Positions 46,313-58,329 of a DNA stretch of 64,000 bases are shown here, one piece after another. The position numbers were made by a program, and so were the translations under genes. Under the pieces are notes generated by a model. That model had not been told where the DNA came from, searched no databases, and saw only the letters and a list, made by a program, of their open reading frames with translations. Each line of letters starts with the position of its first letter. Positions within the stretch are counted from its first letter, which is position 1. This DNA comes from Canna indica (lineage: Eukaryota; Streptophyta; Magnoliopsida; Zingiberales; Cannaceae), in the NCBI GenBank assembly GCA_034359265.1, contig CP136895.1:4962501-5026500 (forward strand). Direction: 5' to 3'.

Positions 46313-46922
46313 AACTAGTTTTGTAATTCATAACTTTATATTATTCTGTGTTTTACATTAATTAAATTAAGTTAAGTATGAAATAATTAGTGCAGAATTA
46401 TTAAGCCAATTAAATAGCTTAAAATAAGAAAAATGAGGTTAACAGCCACTATGTTTGCTTCATTGAATTGGATTGAATAACAAATAAAAAAGAGAATTAG
46501 ATGGGATTTTATTATCTGGTTCACACACGAGATATAATATCAAATTTATAATTTTTTAATCATATTTTTTTCTAATCCAAATACTAAACAAATAAGGAAT
46601 TGAAAATCATCCCCTATCCTACGAAATAAATATATTATTCTTCTTTATCCAATGAAGCAAACATACTCTAATTGATATTATATACACTTGAAATGATCAA
46701 ATTAAATAGTGCAACTAATTGTTAAGATTTTAATTAGCTATATCATAAATTGATGTATATTCCTAATAACCAAATGGGGATTAAGAAATGCATTTGTCAA
46801 AAAAATCATAGGACTATATTCATTATAACAAAATGGGGATTAATTACAAGCATAACTTATTAATAGACTTGAAATCCTAAAAGCTAAAAAGACTTTGTAA
46901 CGAAGAAAAATCTAGTGTAATT
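46313..46922. other. AT-rich stretch, no gene seen
   Basis: Nothing recognisable before the dispersed tRNA-like copy. Confidence 0.5.
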
Positions 46923-46994
46923 ATCAAAGTGGCACCGCGGAAACGTGGTGAACCTATAACTCATAAGTTTGAGGATCGAAACCTTGCTCTAATA
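46923..46994 (+). pseudogene. Dispersed tRNA-iMet-like sequence
   Basis: 72 nt aligning end to end with the units of the 56126-63410 array (ATCAAAGTGGCACCGCGG ... GAGGATCGAAACC). It is followed by the same 45-bp tail (AGTTATATTATTTTTGAAAG...). The anticodon position reads TAT instead of CAT and the anticodon stem is damaged. Only the tRNA part and tail are shared, not the rest of the array monomer. Confidence 0.65.
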
Positions 46995-47037
46995 AAGTTA
47001 TATTATTTTTGAAAGTTAATTAATTGGAAATAATAAA

Positions 47038-47373
47038 GGGAAAATGGCCAAATTTATCTCCGAAGTATTGAAAAATGTGCAAATTTGTCAATCAATTATA
47101 TATTTGACCAAAATTGCTCTCGACGTTATATAATTGGATCATTTTTGCCCTTCTCGTTAATAGAAGTTCACGTTAGCAAACAGAATTCCACGTGGCAAAT
47201 GTAGCTTAGCCATATAAGATGTCACGATAAAAATGACACATGATAATTATGTATTGACAAGAGCAATTTTGGTCTAAAACATATTTAAAGGGCAAATTTG
47301 CACCTTATTCAATACTTTAGGGGTAAATTTGCACCATTTTTAATACTTTAGGGGCACATTTAATCATTTTTTC
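47038..47373. mobile_element. MITE with GGGAAAATGGCCAAATTT ends
   Basis: 336 bp with imperfect inverted ends (GGGAAAATGGCC and AATCATTTTTTC). Near both ends it has GCAAATTTG and ATACTTTAGGGG phrases; centre GTTCACGTTAGCAAACAG. Homologous to 55792-56125 in inverse orientation. Confidence 0.65.
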
Positions 47374-47551
47374 TTTTATATATTATTATCATTAATGTGG
47401 TTTAATTAACACTATAAGAATGATGTTGATATCATCTTTACCAAAATCAAGAAAATATAAGCTTGACAATTATACTTTGTGTTGTAACTGAATTGTTTAC
47501 TCAAAGATATAAATTGTCAGCTTTAGTCACTTGTCATTGTAATAAGAAACC

Positions 47552-49133
47552 TGAAGGCGAAATAATGACACTAGAGGGGGGGGTTGAATAGTGTGTTTAC
47601 TATACGATTAGCCTAAATTCACTTTTAATCATTTCTTGATTCGATTAGGTAAGATGCACTTATGCGATTTAAATACGGAAGCAAAATAAAGCAATATAGC
47701 ACAAATAATTTAAATCAACGCAAACACAAGATTTATAGTAGTTCGGCCCCAATGCCTACTCCACTACCTAAGCACCCCACTTAGAATTTCCAAACTAAAT
47801 TTTACTAGATTAATTAGTTTTCCTTACAACAAGGACATTTCACCAGAAAGACTCGCTCTCCAACCGAAGGCACTTCCACACCCAGAAGTATGTCACCTTC
47901 CTACCGAGAGCTCTTTCCCACCTTAACCTAAGGGACAACTAGAATTAATCCTAGTAACAACTAAGTTTACACAAGTGGCTTTACTCTTATACCAAGATAC
48001 CACTTCACACACAGCAAGACCTAACACCCTAGGTCTTCGCACAAACAAATTAAACAGTTAAAATAACAATAAAATTACAATTGAAAAGAGCTAAAGGATA
48101 AACCAAACATTAGTGCTCTTCTCAAGCCTTCAATGCCTCCAACTCGTCAAGACGAACTGCTCGATTTAATTCTCGAGTTGATGAAGAACTTGCGCTTGAA
48201 GTGGAACTCGCTGGAGAAGCAGAGCGCGCGCGATTACTCCTTGGAAGGCTTTAAATCTCCCTTAGAATCCTCAATGATCACTGAAAGATTGGGAGAAGAA
48301 TATTAAATGAAGTATCAGAGGGTGTATTTAAACCCTCGTGAAGCAACAATTGTTCAACGGGTAGAAAACTATTCGTTACAGACCGCCGATCGAAGCGCCG
48401 GTCGAAGCATCGGTCAACCGATCATTCGACCGCTGAAACTTTCCCTGTGGTCGGTCGATCGATGGGTCGATCGCCAGACGCAGATCGCACGATCCGCAAT
48501 CTTCGGTCGACTCATCGATCGACCGACACGGTATTGCGTCGTGGCTCATATACAGGTCGGTCGACCGATTGGTCGACCGCCAACCTCGGCCAATTTCTTT
48601 CGCCATTCGATCGACCCATCGGTCGATCGACGCAATCTTGCGTCGCAGGTATCAGTAGGTCGGTCGACCGACGAGTCGATTGCCCGAGCTACTGCCCATT
48701 TTGGGCTTCCATCGGTGGACCGCTCGGTCAACCGAAGTAGCTTTGCTACTTTTTTACCTTCGGTCGGTCGATCGATCGGTCGACCGAACCTAGGCTGAAT
48801 GTTATTTCTTCAGCCTATTTCTTCCGTGCTTTGTTTCCGAGTTCCGGCTTTCAACGAGCATCATCTTGGAGAGCTTTTGACTTGATCTTTGGACTCGTCC
48901 AAGCGACTTTGGTGCACTCGTCGATCTTCGGGAAGTTTCGCGACGAACCCGAGCACGACGATCAATGTCCTTCCGATTTTGCGATTTCTCCGATTTATTC
49001 GATCGAGGACATTGAACGCTAGTCGATATGGAACTTGAAAGATATTCTCAGTGAAATCATTAGTTCTATGTTTGTTATCATCAAAACCATCAAAGCCGAG
49101 ATTAAGGCTAAGGTTGAAAACCTAAAGCCAACA
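47552..49133 (-). repeat. 3' LTR of the copia-type element
   Basis: 1582 bp. Carries CACTAGAGGGGGG...GAATAGTGTG at its low end and a dense cluster of GGTCGACCGA/CGATCGATCG motifs at 48370-48800. A decayed TATA (TTTAAATACACCC on the minus strand) lies at about 48335. Confidence 0.9.
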
Positions 49134-49150
49134 ATCTCCCCCTTTTTGAT
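49134..49150 (-). promoter_or_regulatory. Polypurine tract
   Basis: Minus strand AAAAAGGGGGAGAT directly before the TGTTGG of the 3' LTR; the expected plus-strand DNA primer. Confidence 0.85.
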
Positions 49151-52100
49151 GATGACAAACATCCTTAAGAAAATATAAATCATTAAAGCATGAGGATATC
49201 AACTTAGGGATTTCTCCCCCTATCAACATGCATATCTATGTTATTAAACTCTCCCTATCTATATGGATGGATTTCCTATATTTTCCTCTCCATTAGCTAT
49301 ACTTTTCTCCCTATTTACATACACTTTTCCCCATTTTTTCTTATACTCTTCTCCCCCTTTTGACATCAATCAAAAATGACAAGAAAGTTCAATCAAGTCT
49401 AAGGGATGAGATACAAAAAGATTTTTTATGAAGTTGAGACTCTTAGGATTTTTCATGCATCATAAAAATCTCAACCAAGGGATGGAAAACGAGTGATTTG
49501 CCATGATACCAACTTAAATCATACATGATATCAAGGAGTGATAGATACAATTCAAGCCTAAATCATGTATGCACTCAAGTTTGATACCAATGTTGTAGTT
49601 CATCTTTTTCATGACATTTTTATATTTCATTCAAACTTTCAAAATACCAAGATATGATTATTTAACTCATGTATCAAGTTTGAAATGAAACTAATGTCAT
49701 TTAATCCAAATATGAACTTAACATGTTTTCATTTGAAATAAACATGAAAACTATGAAAATGCCAAGTCTCAAGATTTGCTATCTACTCATGTTTTCTCAA
49801 ACTTAGGCATCTAGACATCAAACATGAGATAGTGTAAGTCTATGAATTAAGTTTGGGCTTAAGATGAATTTTTAACTTACTTTGTTGACTTAGGTCAACT
49901 TATACCTTAAGTTTTCAAAAATCAAATTTTTGAATCCATTCAAAATCAGATTCCTATTTTAAAAAAATTTATACCAATTGTTGGATGAAAATTTTGATAC
50001 CTAATATAGAATGCTCATTTTGATACCATTTGTGGGATGAAAATTTGGATACCAATTATTGAATAGTCATTTGAAATGCATGTATCAAGTTTGGACTCAA
50101 AATGAATTTAAAAATCAAAGTCCATTTTTCATCCTATATTGTTTTCAAATAAACAAATGGATCCTAGCTATCATCCAAAATATCAAAATCATTCCTAGAA
50201 ATGATTTTACTCATGAAATGTGTAAATGATATTAGAATTAGAATCCAAATGGTGTACATGAGTTTTTATTGAAGTTTTTGAAGAAAAATCAAAGTATAGA
50301 AAGATTGATATTTCAATTTAAGATGATACTTTGAGTTTTGAAATATAACTTCAAAAATTCATTATAAATTAGATTATTAATGAAATGTTTTGAAATTTTT
50401 ACTTAAGAAACTAGATTTTTCAATGAAGGTGTAGTTTCAAGAATAACCTATTAAGATTTTTCTATATTTTTGTAGAAATAATTGAAATTTGATAGCAATT
50501 GTAGATTGAAGTGGTATTTTTGTAAATTTCAGTTTTTCTTTAAATTTCTTCAATTTTCATTCAAACTTTCATGACACCACATGATGGTCATGTAAAGAGT
50601 ATATGTCAAGTTTGAAATAAAAATTTTGTCCTTAAGTCAAGATATCAACCTAGCATGGTTTCATTCAAAACTAAACTAGTTTTTATGAAACGTGCTAAGT
50701 TTCAATCTTAATATTTACTCATGATTTTTCAAACTTAAATCAATGGATACCTAACATGAGTAAACTTAAATATGTTCCACAAATATGGATTCAAAATGAG
50801 ACTTTTAGGTCAACTTGTTGACTTGAATCAACATGGTTCAAAAGAGGTAAGCATGAATTGACCTCTACGTCATTTAATCCATATCCATATGAATTTTTTA
50901 TTTTAAATGTATGGAAATATATCATACATATTCCTAAATATGTTTATGAAGATTTGGACTTAAAATGAAATATCCAAGTCAATTGATACCAATTGTGGTT
51001 TGTTGACTTGGACCAAGTTTTTCAAGCTTAAGTCCCTTAAAGTGATATAGATATCACATTGTTCATCTAGATATGAATTTTCAATTTTAACTTTTTAGAC
51101 TTATGTGATATGTGTATCTAAACATGTTCATCAAATTTTAACTTAACATGAAGTCTCTAAAGAATAATTTTAACCTAGTTCAATTTCATAAATATCAAGA
51201 TATCATGAAATGAGCTAAGTTATCAAGATTTTTTCTACTCATGAAAATTCAAACATATATCATGTAACATCAATCATGAGTATATAGAGACATCATTAAA
51301 CATGAAAATTCAATTTCTTTTTTCAAAGATTTTTGCAAAATCAAAATCATACATTTTTTCTTGAAAATTTGCTCAATTTTTTCATTTCCTTTTTCATTTA
51401 CTTTTAGATAGCATAGCTTTCCAATTTTTAACTTGCAAGTAGACTTCATTAGTATCATAATGAAATAATAAGACTACTAACAAGCTAATTTACTAAATAG
51501 CACAAGTTTTAAATGCAAAGTTTCATTTAAAACCTTAATATATGCTAGATAGTTAAAGATTCATTTTAAATTAGTTTTCATGATATCTAAATGAATATAA
51601 GAGATCTTAAGATGTGAACTATTTGAGAAATAAGATCTCTAAACATATTTAACTAGTTTGGACTTAAAGAAATGTCTCTAATAATATATATTTACCTAGA
51701 ATAAGTTTCATTCAATGAAATTTATCTAAGTATCAAAGTCTTATCTACTCATGAGAATTCAAAGATTTAACATGCAATTACCATCATGAGTATAGAGACA
51801 TAGTTTAAGCTTAACCAATGAGGTATAATACTAGGATTTTGAATTAATTGAGGTTATACTTATACATGAAAATTTAGCCAAACTAAACTTTTTCTTCCTA
51901 CTTAGCCTTCCTAAAATATTTATAACTTGCAAGTATACTTCTTAAGTAGATAATGAAATTAAATCTACATGCAAGCTATCAAACTAAATAGTGAAGAGAC
52001 AAACAAATTATCATTTATCAAATTCAACTTCACTAAGTAGCATGGATTCATTTCCATATAAATCTTCATGAAAATAAAATGAATCAAGAGATCTTAAAAT

Positions 52101-52575
52101 ATAAAATTTTAAAACATAAGATCTCCAACCATTCCTATTGGTTGAAAACCGAAAGCCACAAGTAGCCTACGATTTAGAACCGCAAGGTCGCTTAGGCCCA
52201 TTACAGGCCATCGAGGTCTCCGGAGAGACCAGGAAATCAAAAATCAAAAATATTTTTGAAACGAACTCTTTTGCAAGAGCGGGGAAAACAATCAATTTAA
52301 AGCATGTATCATGACTTCAACTTAAATAAAGCAAATCAAAATAAGGAGATGATACCAAAGAGTTTGATGCCAAATTTACCATAGACATCTAGTGTAGATG
52401 AAGACTTTGAAGTTGCAACCATGTAGGGATCATTCCTTCAACTCATTGGTCAACTTCAATTCTTCAATTCTCTTTACCCTTGTGTGGTGACTCCCCCTAT
52501 AAGAGAAGAAATTTTTGGTACCCAAATGGCTTTGGGTCCTTAGGGGTTAGTGGGTTTAGCTACCCTAAAGTGTTT
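49151..52575. other. Non-coding interior of the copia-type element
   Basis: AT-rich, without a long open frame on either strand. It has recurring phrases such as CTACTCATG, TCAAACTT and ATCATGAGTATAGAGACAT, which suggest old internal duplications. At 52486-52555 the minus strand still reads TNP-stop-GPKAIWVPKISSLI, the linker that follows gag zinc knuckles in plant copia polyproteins. After that no pol sequence is seen. Confidence 0.7.
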
Positions 52576-53817
52576 TCACAACACTTGGTTCATTTTAAAG
52601 GCACACTCATGTATAGTATGCCCATAAACACCACAACAAAAACAATATCCATTAAATTTCTTTTTGTTTTTATTATGAACATGAGATTTGTTATTAGAAT
52701 GCTTAGCATTTTGAACATGATGGACATTGGCATTCTTTACGTAAGTATTTTTCATTCTTGTATTATTAGGGAATGAAATATTTTTCAATTGATTTACTAT
52801 CTTATTTAAGGATACAACCTCATTTTTCAATGAATCAAGAGATTGATATAAGGCTTTAGATTTAGATTTCAAATAGTTATTTTGACCTATGATTTTTGAA
52901 TTCTCAAGTTTCAAACTTTCATTCTCAAGCTTTATGTCCTTAAGCTCAAGTTTCAACATATCATGGGAATAATCAAAAGAACTAGATTTCATTATCTCAT
53001 TTTCTAGTTTTAATTCATCCACATGAGAGCTAAGCCTTATATTATCCTTTTTTAATCTTTTATTTTCATTATCCTTTTTAACAAGCAAGACATGCATTTT
53101 CTTGTATTCACTTACTAACTCATCATATTGCATGTCATGAGAATTAGAAGAGCTAGTACTCACATTTTCATTATTATGACTAGAAGGGAGAGAGTATACC
53201 TCATCATTGGTACTCATGAGGCAAACTTTTGAGGTGACTTCATAGTCATTGCTAGAGGATGCTTCAAATATATGAGAGGTGGAGGTGGAAGCACTTGACC
53301 TCTTCCTTGCTTTGTTCTTCATGTTTGGATAATTTTTCTTCACATGCCCATTTTCCTTGCAAGCATGACAAATTACTTTTCTTTTTCGGCTCTTGGTGCT
53401 GCTTCTTTGACTAGAAGAGTTATGGGCATCAAAACCAAGTTTAGTAGTAGGTGTGTGACCATTGTCATCACCACCTTCATCAAAAGTGCTAATTTCTTCG
53501 ATTTTGGCATAATCATATAAAACATTTAACGAGGCCCATAAATCAAAAGCCGAAGAACAATGCATGATTTTTTCTAAGATGTCATTTGGTAATGTGCAAA
53601 GAGTGTAATCCATGGCATCTCCATTATATTTAAACATTTTCTTATCTAATTCACTCCACTCATGCATGTCAACCTTAGGTTTAATGAATTCCCAATGTAA
53701 CATGTTAAAGACTCCAAACCCTTTAGTTTTTAAATAGATGTACATCATATATTTCCAAAGATCAAAGTTTGAGTCATCAAACCTAGGGGGTGAAGACGCT
53801 ACACTCTCTAGAGCCAT
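52576..53817 (-). CDS. Gag protein of copia-type retrotransposon
   Basis: 413-residue capsid-type protein. The ATG at 53815-53817 is chosen as the first in frame after the primer site. MALESVASSPPRFDDSNFDL followed by W-x-YMMYIYLKTKG and FDLWASLNVLYD fits the plant copia gag (UBN2/DUF4219) fold. A first zinc knuckle CHACKENGHVKKNY has Tyr instead of the last Cys. A long coiled coil rich in Asn, Ser, Lys and Glu (KLENEIMKSS, LKDIKLENESLKLEN) follows, and a second, intact knuckle CFCCGVYGHTIHEC. It stops 9 codons after that knuckle (TGA 52576-52578), so gag is not joined to pol. It could package RNA of the element if made, but needs enzymes from elsewhere. Confidence 0.85.
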   Translation of the reverse strand: MALESVASSPPRFDDSNFDLWKYMMYIYLKTKGFGVFNMLHWEFIKPKVDMHEWSELDKKMFKYNGDAMDYTLCTLPNDILEKIMHCSSAFDLWASLNVLYDYAKIEEISTFDEGGDDNGHTPTTKLGFDAHNSSSQRSSTKSRKRKVICHACKENGHVKKNYPNMKNKARKRSSASTSTSHIFEASSSNDYEVTSKVCLMSTNDEVYSLPSSHNNENVSTSSSNSHDMQYDELVSEYKKMHVLLVKKDNENKRLKKDNIRLSSHVDELKLENEIMKSSSFDYSHDMLKLELKDIKLENESLKLENSKIIGQNNYLKSKSKALYQSLDSLKNEVVSLNKIVNQLKNISFPNNTRMKNTYVKNANVHHVQNAKHSNNKSHVHNKNKKKFNGYCFCCGVYGHTIHECAFKMNQVL

Positions 53818-53871
53818 TTCTAGATCGAGATAAATTATAGAAGGGATGGTGAAATCATAATCTACGACCCT

Positions 53872-53883
53872 CTCTGATACCAA
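53872..53883 (-). promoter_or_regulatory. Primer binding site (initiator tRNA-Met)
   Basis: Minus strand TGGTATCAGAGA next to the 5' LTR end. The first 11 bases are complementary to the 3' end of plant initiator tRNA-Met. Confidence 0.88.
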
Positions 53884-53884
53884 T

Positions 53885-55424
53885 TGAAGGCGAAATGACG
53901 ACACTAGAGGGGGGAGAATAGTGTGTTTACTATACGATTCGCCTAAACTCACTTTTAATCGTTTCTTGATTCGATTAGGCAAGATGCACTTATGCGATTT
54001 AAATGCGGAAGTAAAATAAAGCAATATAACACAAATAATTTAAATCAACGCAAACACAAGATTTATAGTAGTTGGGCCCCAATGCCTACTTTACTACCTA
54101 AGCACACCGCTTAGGATTTCCAAACTAAGTTTTACTAGATTAATTAGTTTCCCTTACAACAAGGACTTTTCACCAGAAAGACTCGCTCTCCAACCGAAGA
54201 CACTTCCACACCCGGAAGTATCCCGCCTTCCTACCGAGAGTTCTTTCCCACCTTAACCTAAGGGACAACTAGAATTAATCCTAGTAACAACTAAGTTTAC
54301 ACAAGTGGCTTTACTCTTATACCAAGATACCACTTCACACACAACAAGACCTAACACCCTAGGTCTTCACACAAATAAATCAAACAGTTAAAATAACAAT
54401 AAAATTATAATTGAAAAGAGCTAAAGGATAAACCAAGCATTAGTGCTCTTCTCAAGCCTTCAATGCCTCCAACTCGTCAAGATGAACTGCTCGATTTAAT
54501 TCTCGAGTAGAGGTAGAACTTGCGCTTGAAGTGGAACTCGCTGGAGAAGCAGAACGCGCGCGATTACTCCTTGGAAGGCTTTAAATCTCCCTTAGAATCC
54601 TCAATGATCACTGTAAGATTGGGAGAAGAATATTAAATGAAGTATCAGAGGGTGTATTTATACCCTCGTGAAGCAACGGCTGTTCAACGGATAGAAAACT
54701 ATCCGTTATAGATCACCGATCGAAGCGCCGGTCGAAGCATCGGTCGATCGGTCATTGGATCGCTAAAACTTTCCTTGTGGTCGGTCGACCGACGGGTCGA
54801 CCGCCAAACGCAGATCGCGCGATCCGCGATCTTCGGTCGACCCGTCGGTCGACCGATGCGTTATTGCGTCGTGGCTCGATCATATGCAGGTCGGTCGACC
54901 GATTGGGCTTTTCTTTCGCCATTCGGTCGACCGACGCGATCTTGCATCGCGGGTATCAGCAGGTCGGTCGACCGAAAGATCGATTGCCCGAGCTACTGCC
55001 CGTTTTGGTCTTCCATCGGTCAATCGAAGTAGCTCTGCTACTTTTTTACCTTCAGTCGGTCGACCGACCGGTTGACCGAACCTAGGCTGAATTTATTTCT
55101 TCAGCCTATTTCTTCCATGCTTCGTTTTCGGCTTTCGGCTTTCAACGAGCATCATCTTGGAGAGCTTTTGACTTGATCTTTGGACTCATCCGAATGACTT
55201 TGGTGCACTCGTCGATCTTCGGGAAGTTTCACGACGAACCCGAGCGCGACGATCAATGTCCTTCCGATTTTGCGATTTCTCCGATTTCTCCGATTGAGGA
55301 CATCGAAAGCTAGTCGATATAGAACCTGAAAGATATTCTCAATAAAATCATTAGTTCCATGTTTGTTATCATCAAAACCATCAGAGCCGAGATTAAGGCT
55401 AAGATTGAAAAACTAAAGCCAACA
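53885..55424 (-). repeat. 5' LTR of the copia-type element
   Basis: 1540 bp. The minus strand has a good TATA box GGTATAAATACAC at about 54653-54665 and a cluster of GGTCGACCGA motifs upstream of it (54720-55080), so the motifs lie in U3. Confidence 0.9.
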
Positions 55425-55791
55425 AAACCAACCAACATAGTAGGGATGAGTTCGGGTAGAGATTTGGTATGTCTCGATCCTGTCCCAATTTTGAGTCGAG
55501 ACACAAATATGTGTCTCAGTCTCCGTCCCGATTTTGAATTAGGATGGAATTATCCCTGAACTTTCGGATCGGGTCGGATCAGTTACTAATAATTAAATTT
55601 AATTAAGTTTTTATTTTAGTAATCAAGATATATCTTTTTGTATATTATTTTTATTTCATCTTTAAAATTTATATTTCTTAAGAAATTTATTAAAATATTT
55701 GTTTAAATCCTATGGTAGAAGTAAAACTTGCAGAAATCGTGCAATAGACATAAAACACGTTGTTTGGGCACTATGTAGATTTTATTCAAAC
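55425..55791. other. AT-rich spacer, no gene seen
   Basis: No coding features. Contains CGATCCTGTCCCAATTTTGAG, a short degenerate repeat of GTCCCGATTTTGA phrases. Confidence 0.5.
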
Positions 55792-56125
55792 GAAAAGGGC
55801 CAAATTTACCCATGAAGTATTGAAAAAGATGCAAATTTGCCCCTAAAGTATTGAAAAATGTGCAAATTTGTCCCTTAAATATATTTTGGGTCATAATTGA
55901 CATTGTCAGTACATAATTGTCACATGTCATTTTCCATCGTGACATCTTATGTGGCCGAGCTACACTTGCCACGTGGACTTCCGTTTGCCGATGTGGACTT
56001 CCGTTAACGAGAAGGGCAAAAATGATCCAATTATGTAACGTTGATGGTAAATTTGGTCAAAAACATAGTTGAGGAGCAAATGTGCACATTTTTCAATACT
56101 TTAGGGCAAATTTGGTCATTTTCCC
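55792..56125. mobile_element. MITE, inverse copy of 47038
   Basis: 334 bp ending ...GGTCATTTTCCC, starting AAAAGGGCCAAATTT. Contains CACGTGGACTTCCGTT and TTAACGAGAAGGGCAAAAATGATCC, the complement of the centre of the 47038 copy. Confidence 0.65.
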
Positions 56126-56433
56126 AAAAATATTTACATAATTTTATTTAGTTAAATGATAAAATATTAATTTAAAGCATAGATTATTCAAATGAAAATG
56201 AAGCTAAAAACTATTTTTTTAGTAATAACTATGTATCTATGTGTTTTATATCAACGTGGAGTCAAGAAAATAATATTGTGTTATTCAACATCAAAGAAAG
56301 ATAGAAAAATAAATATGATATATTTTAACTAAGTAAACTATTTTGAAGGAAAGCTAAACATATATAAATCAATGAAATAGATTGAAACTATACAATCAAA
56401 TGTAATAGCTTCAAGTAAGATTATTAATATATT

Positions 56434-56505
56434 ATCAGAATAGCGCAGCGGAATTGTGGTGGGCCCATAACCCACAGGTCCGAGAATCGAAATCTCGCTC
56501 TGATA
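56434..56505 (+). tRNA. tRNA-iMet(CAT)-like unit 1, type A, probable pseudogene
   Basis: 72 nt, ATCAGAATAGCGCAGCGG ... CTCGCTCTGATA. The anticodon loop CCCATAA is intact and the T stem CGAGA/TCTCG pairs. One acceptor mismatch and a damaged D stem (GAATTGTG). T5 tract downstream. Confidence 0.45.
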
Positions 56506-56968
56506 GAGTTATGTTATTTTTGAAGGCTAATTAATTAGAAATAATAAAATAATTAAATTAGGCTTTCAATTGGTTGCCTTTCTCCTCTTCGAATATCCAA
56601 AATCTCGATCATGATGCCTAATAATAGTTTGCCATCATATTGGTAAGCCAATTTATTTCAAAATATTTACTTAATATTATTTAGTTAAATGATAGAATAT
56701 TAATTTAAACCACAGATTATTCAAATGAAAATGAAATTAAATACTATATTGTTAGTCGTGACTATATATATGAGTTTTATATTATTGTGGAGTCAAGAAG
56801 ATAATATCGTGCTATTCAACGCTAAAGAGAAAAAAAAATAAAAAAGATTTTAACTAAGTAAACTGCTTTGGAGCAAAGCTAAAGATATATAAATCAATGA
56901 AATATACATCAATAGATTGAAACTATCTTGTCAAATGTATTAGTTTCAAGTAAGATCATTAGTATACT

Positions 56969-57040
56969 ATTAGAGTGGCGCAACAGAAACGTGGTTGGCC
57001 CATAACCCACAGGTCCGAGGATCAAAATTTCGCTACGATA
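56969..57040 (+). pseudogene. tRNA-iMet-like unit 2, type B
   Basis: ATTAGAGTGGCGCAACAG ... CGCTACGATA. CAT anticodon kept. Type B mark GGATCAAAATT destroys the B box, and the acceptor stem has mismatches. Confidence 0.6.
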
Positions 57041-57467
57041 GAGTTATATTATTTTTGAAAGTTAATTAAATGAAAATAATAAAAGGCTTTAGTTGGGCTT
57101 TCAATTGGTTGCCTTCTTCCTATAGTAATAGTTTGTTATCATATCTATAAGCCTGTTTTAGAATATTTACATAATATTGTTGTGTTAAATGAAAAAATAT
57201 TAATTTAAAGCATAGATTATTCAAATGAAATTGAAGTTAAAAACTATTTTTTTAGTAATAACTATGTATCTATGAGTTTTATATCAATGTGGAGTCAAGA
57301 ATATAATATTGTGTTATTCAACATCAAACAAAGATAGAAAAAATAATTAGGATATATTTTAACTAAGTAAACTATTTTGAAGGAAAGCTAAACATATATA
57401 AATCAATGAAATAGATCGAAACTATACTATTAAATGTAATAGCTACAAGTAAGATTATTAATATATT

Positions 57468-57539
57468 ATTAGAGTGTTGCAGTGGAAGTGTGGTTGGCCC
57501 ATTACCCATAGGTCTGAGGATCGAAACCTCGCTATGATA
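57468..57539 (+). tRNA. tRNA-iMet-like unit 3, type A, probable pseudogene
   Basis: ATTAGAGTGTTGCAGTGG ... CTCGCTATGATA. B box GGATCGAAACC is intact; the A box and the acceptor stem carry changes. Anticodon loop CCCATTA. Confidence 0.4.
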
Positions 57540-57831
57540 GAGTTTTGTTATTTTTGAAGGCTAATTAATTAGAAATAATAAAATACTTGAATTGGGCTTT
57601 CAATTGGTTGTCTTTCTCCTCTTCGAATATCCAAAACCTCAATCATGATGATTAGTAATAGTTTGCCATCATATTGGTAAGCCAATTTTTTTCAAAATAT
57701 TTAAAAAAGATTTTAACTAAGTAAACTGCTTTGGAGCAAAGCTAAAGATATATAAATCAATGAAATATACATCAATAGATTGAAACTATCTTGTCAAATG
57801 TATTAGTTTCAAGTAAGATCATTAGTATACT

Positions 57832-57903
57832 ATCAGAGTGGCCCAACAGAAACGTGGTGGGCCCATAACCCACAGGTCCGAGGATCAAAATTTTGCTACG
57901 ATA
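57832..57903 (+). pseudogene. tRNA-iMet-like unit 4, type B
   Basis: ATCAGAGTGGCCCAACAG ... TTGCTACGATA. Same type B changes as at 56969. Confidence 0.6.
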
Positions 57904-58329
57904 GAGTTATATTATTTTTGAAAGTTAATTAATTGAAAATAATAAAAGGCTTCAGTTGGGCTTTCAATTGGTTGCCTTCTTCCTATAGTAATAGTTTGTT
58001 ATCATGTCTATAAGTCTGTTTTAGAATATTTACATAATATTGTTGTGTTAAATGATAAAATATTAATTTAAAGCATAGATTATTCAAAAGAAAATGAAGT
58101 AAAAACTATTTTTTTAGTAATAACTATGTATCTATGAGTTTTATATCAATGTGGAGTCAAGAATATAATATTGTGTTATTCAACATCAAAGAAAGATAGA
58201 AAAAATTATTAGGATATATTTTAACTAAGTAAACTATTTTGAAGGAAAGCTAAACATATATAAATCAATGAAATAAATCGAAACTATATTATCAAATGTA
58301 ATAGCTTCAAATAAGATTATTAATATATT

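Larger units (their letters stand above)
47552..55424 (-). mobile_element. Complete Ty1-copia-type LTR retrotransposon with gag only
   Basis: Reads on the minus strand. The 5' LTR is 53885-55424, the 3' LTR 47552-49133, and both begin TGTTGGCTTTAG and end CGCCTTCA. The 5-bp target duplication AAACC is exact (47547-47551 and 55425-55429). The primer site TGGTATCAGAG next to the 5' LTR matches plant initiator tRNA-Met. A polypurine tract (AAAAAGGGGGAGA) abuts the 3' LTR. Only gag is coded. The 3.4 kb from gag to the tract is AT-rich and has no reverse transcriptase, integrase or RNase H frame, so the element is non-autonomous. Confidence 0.92.
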
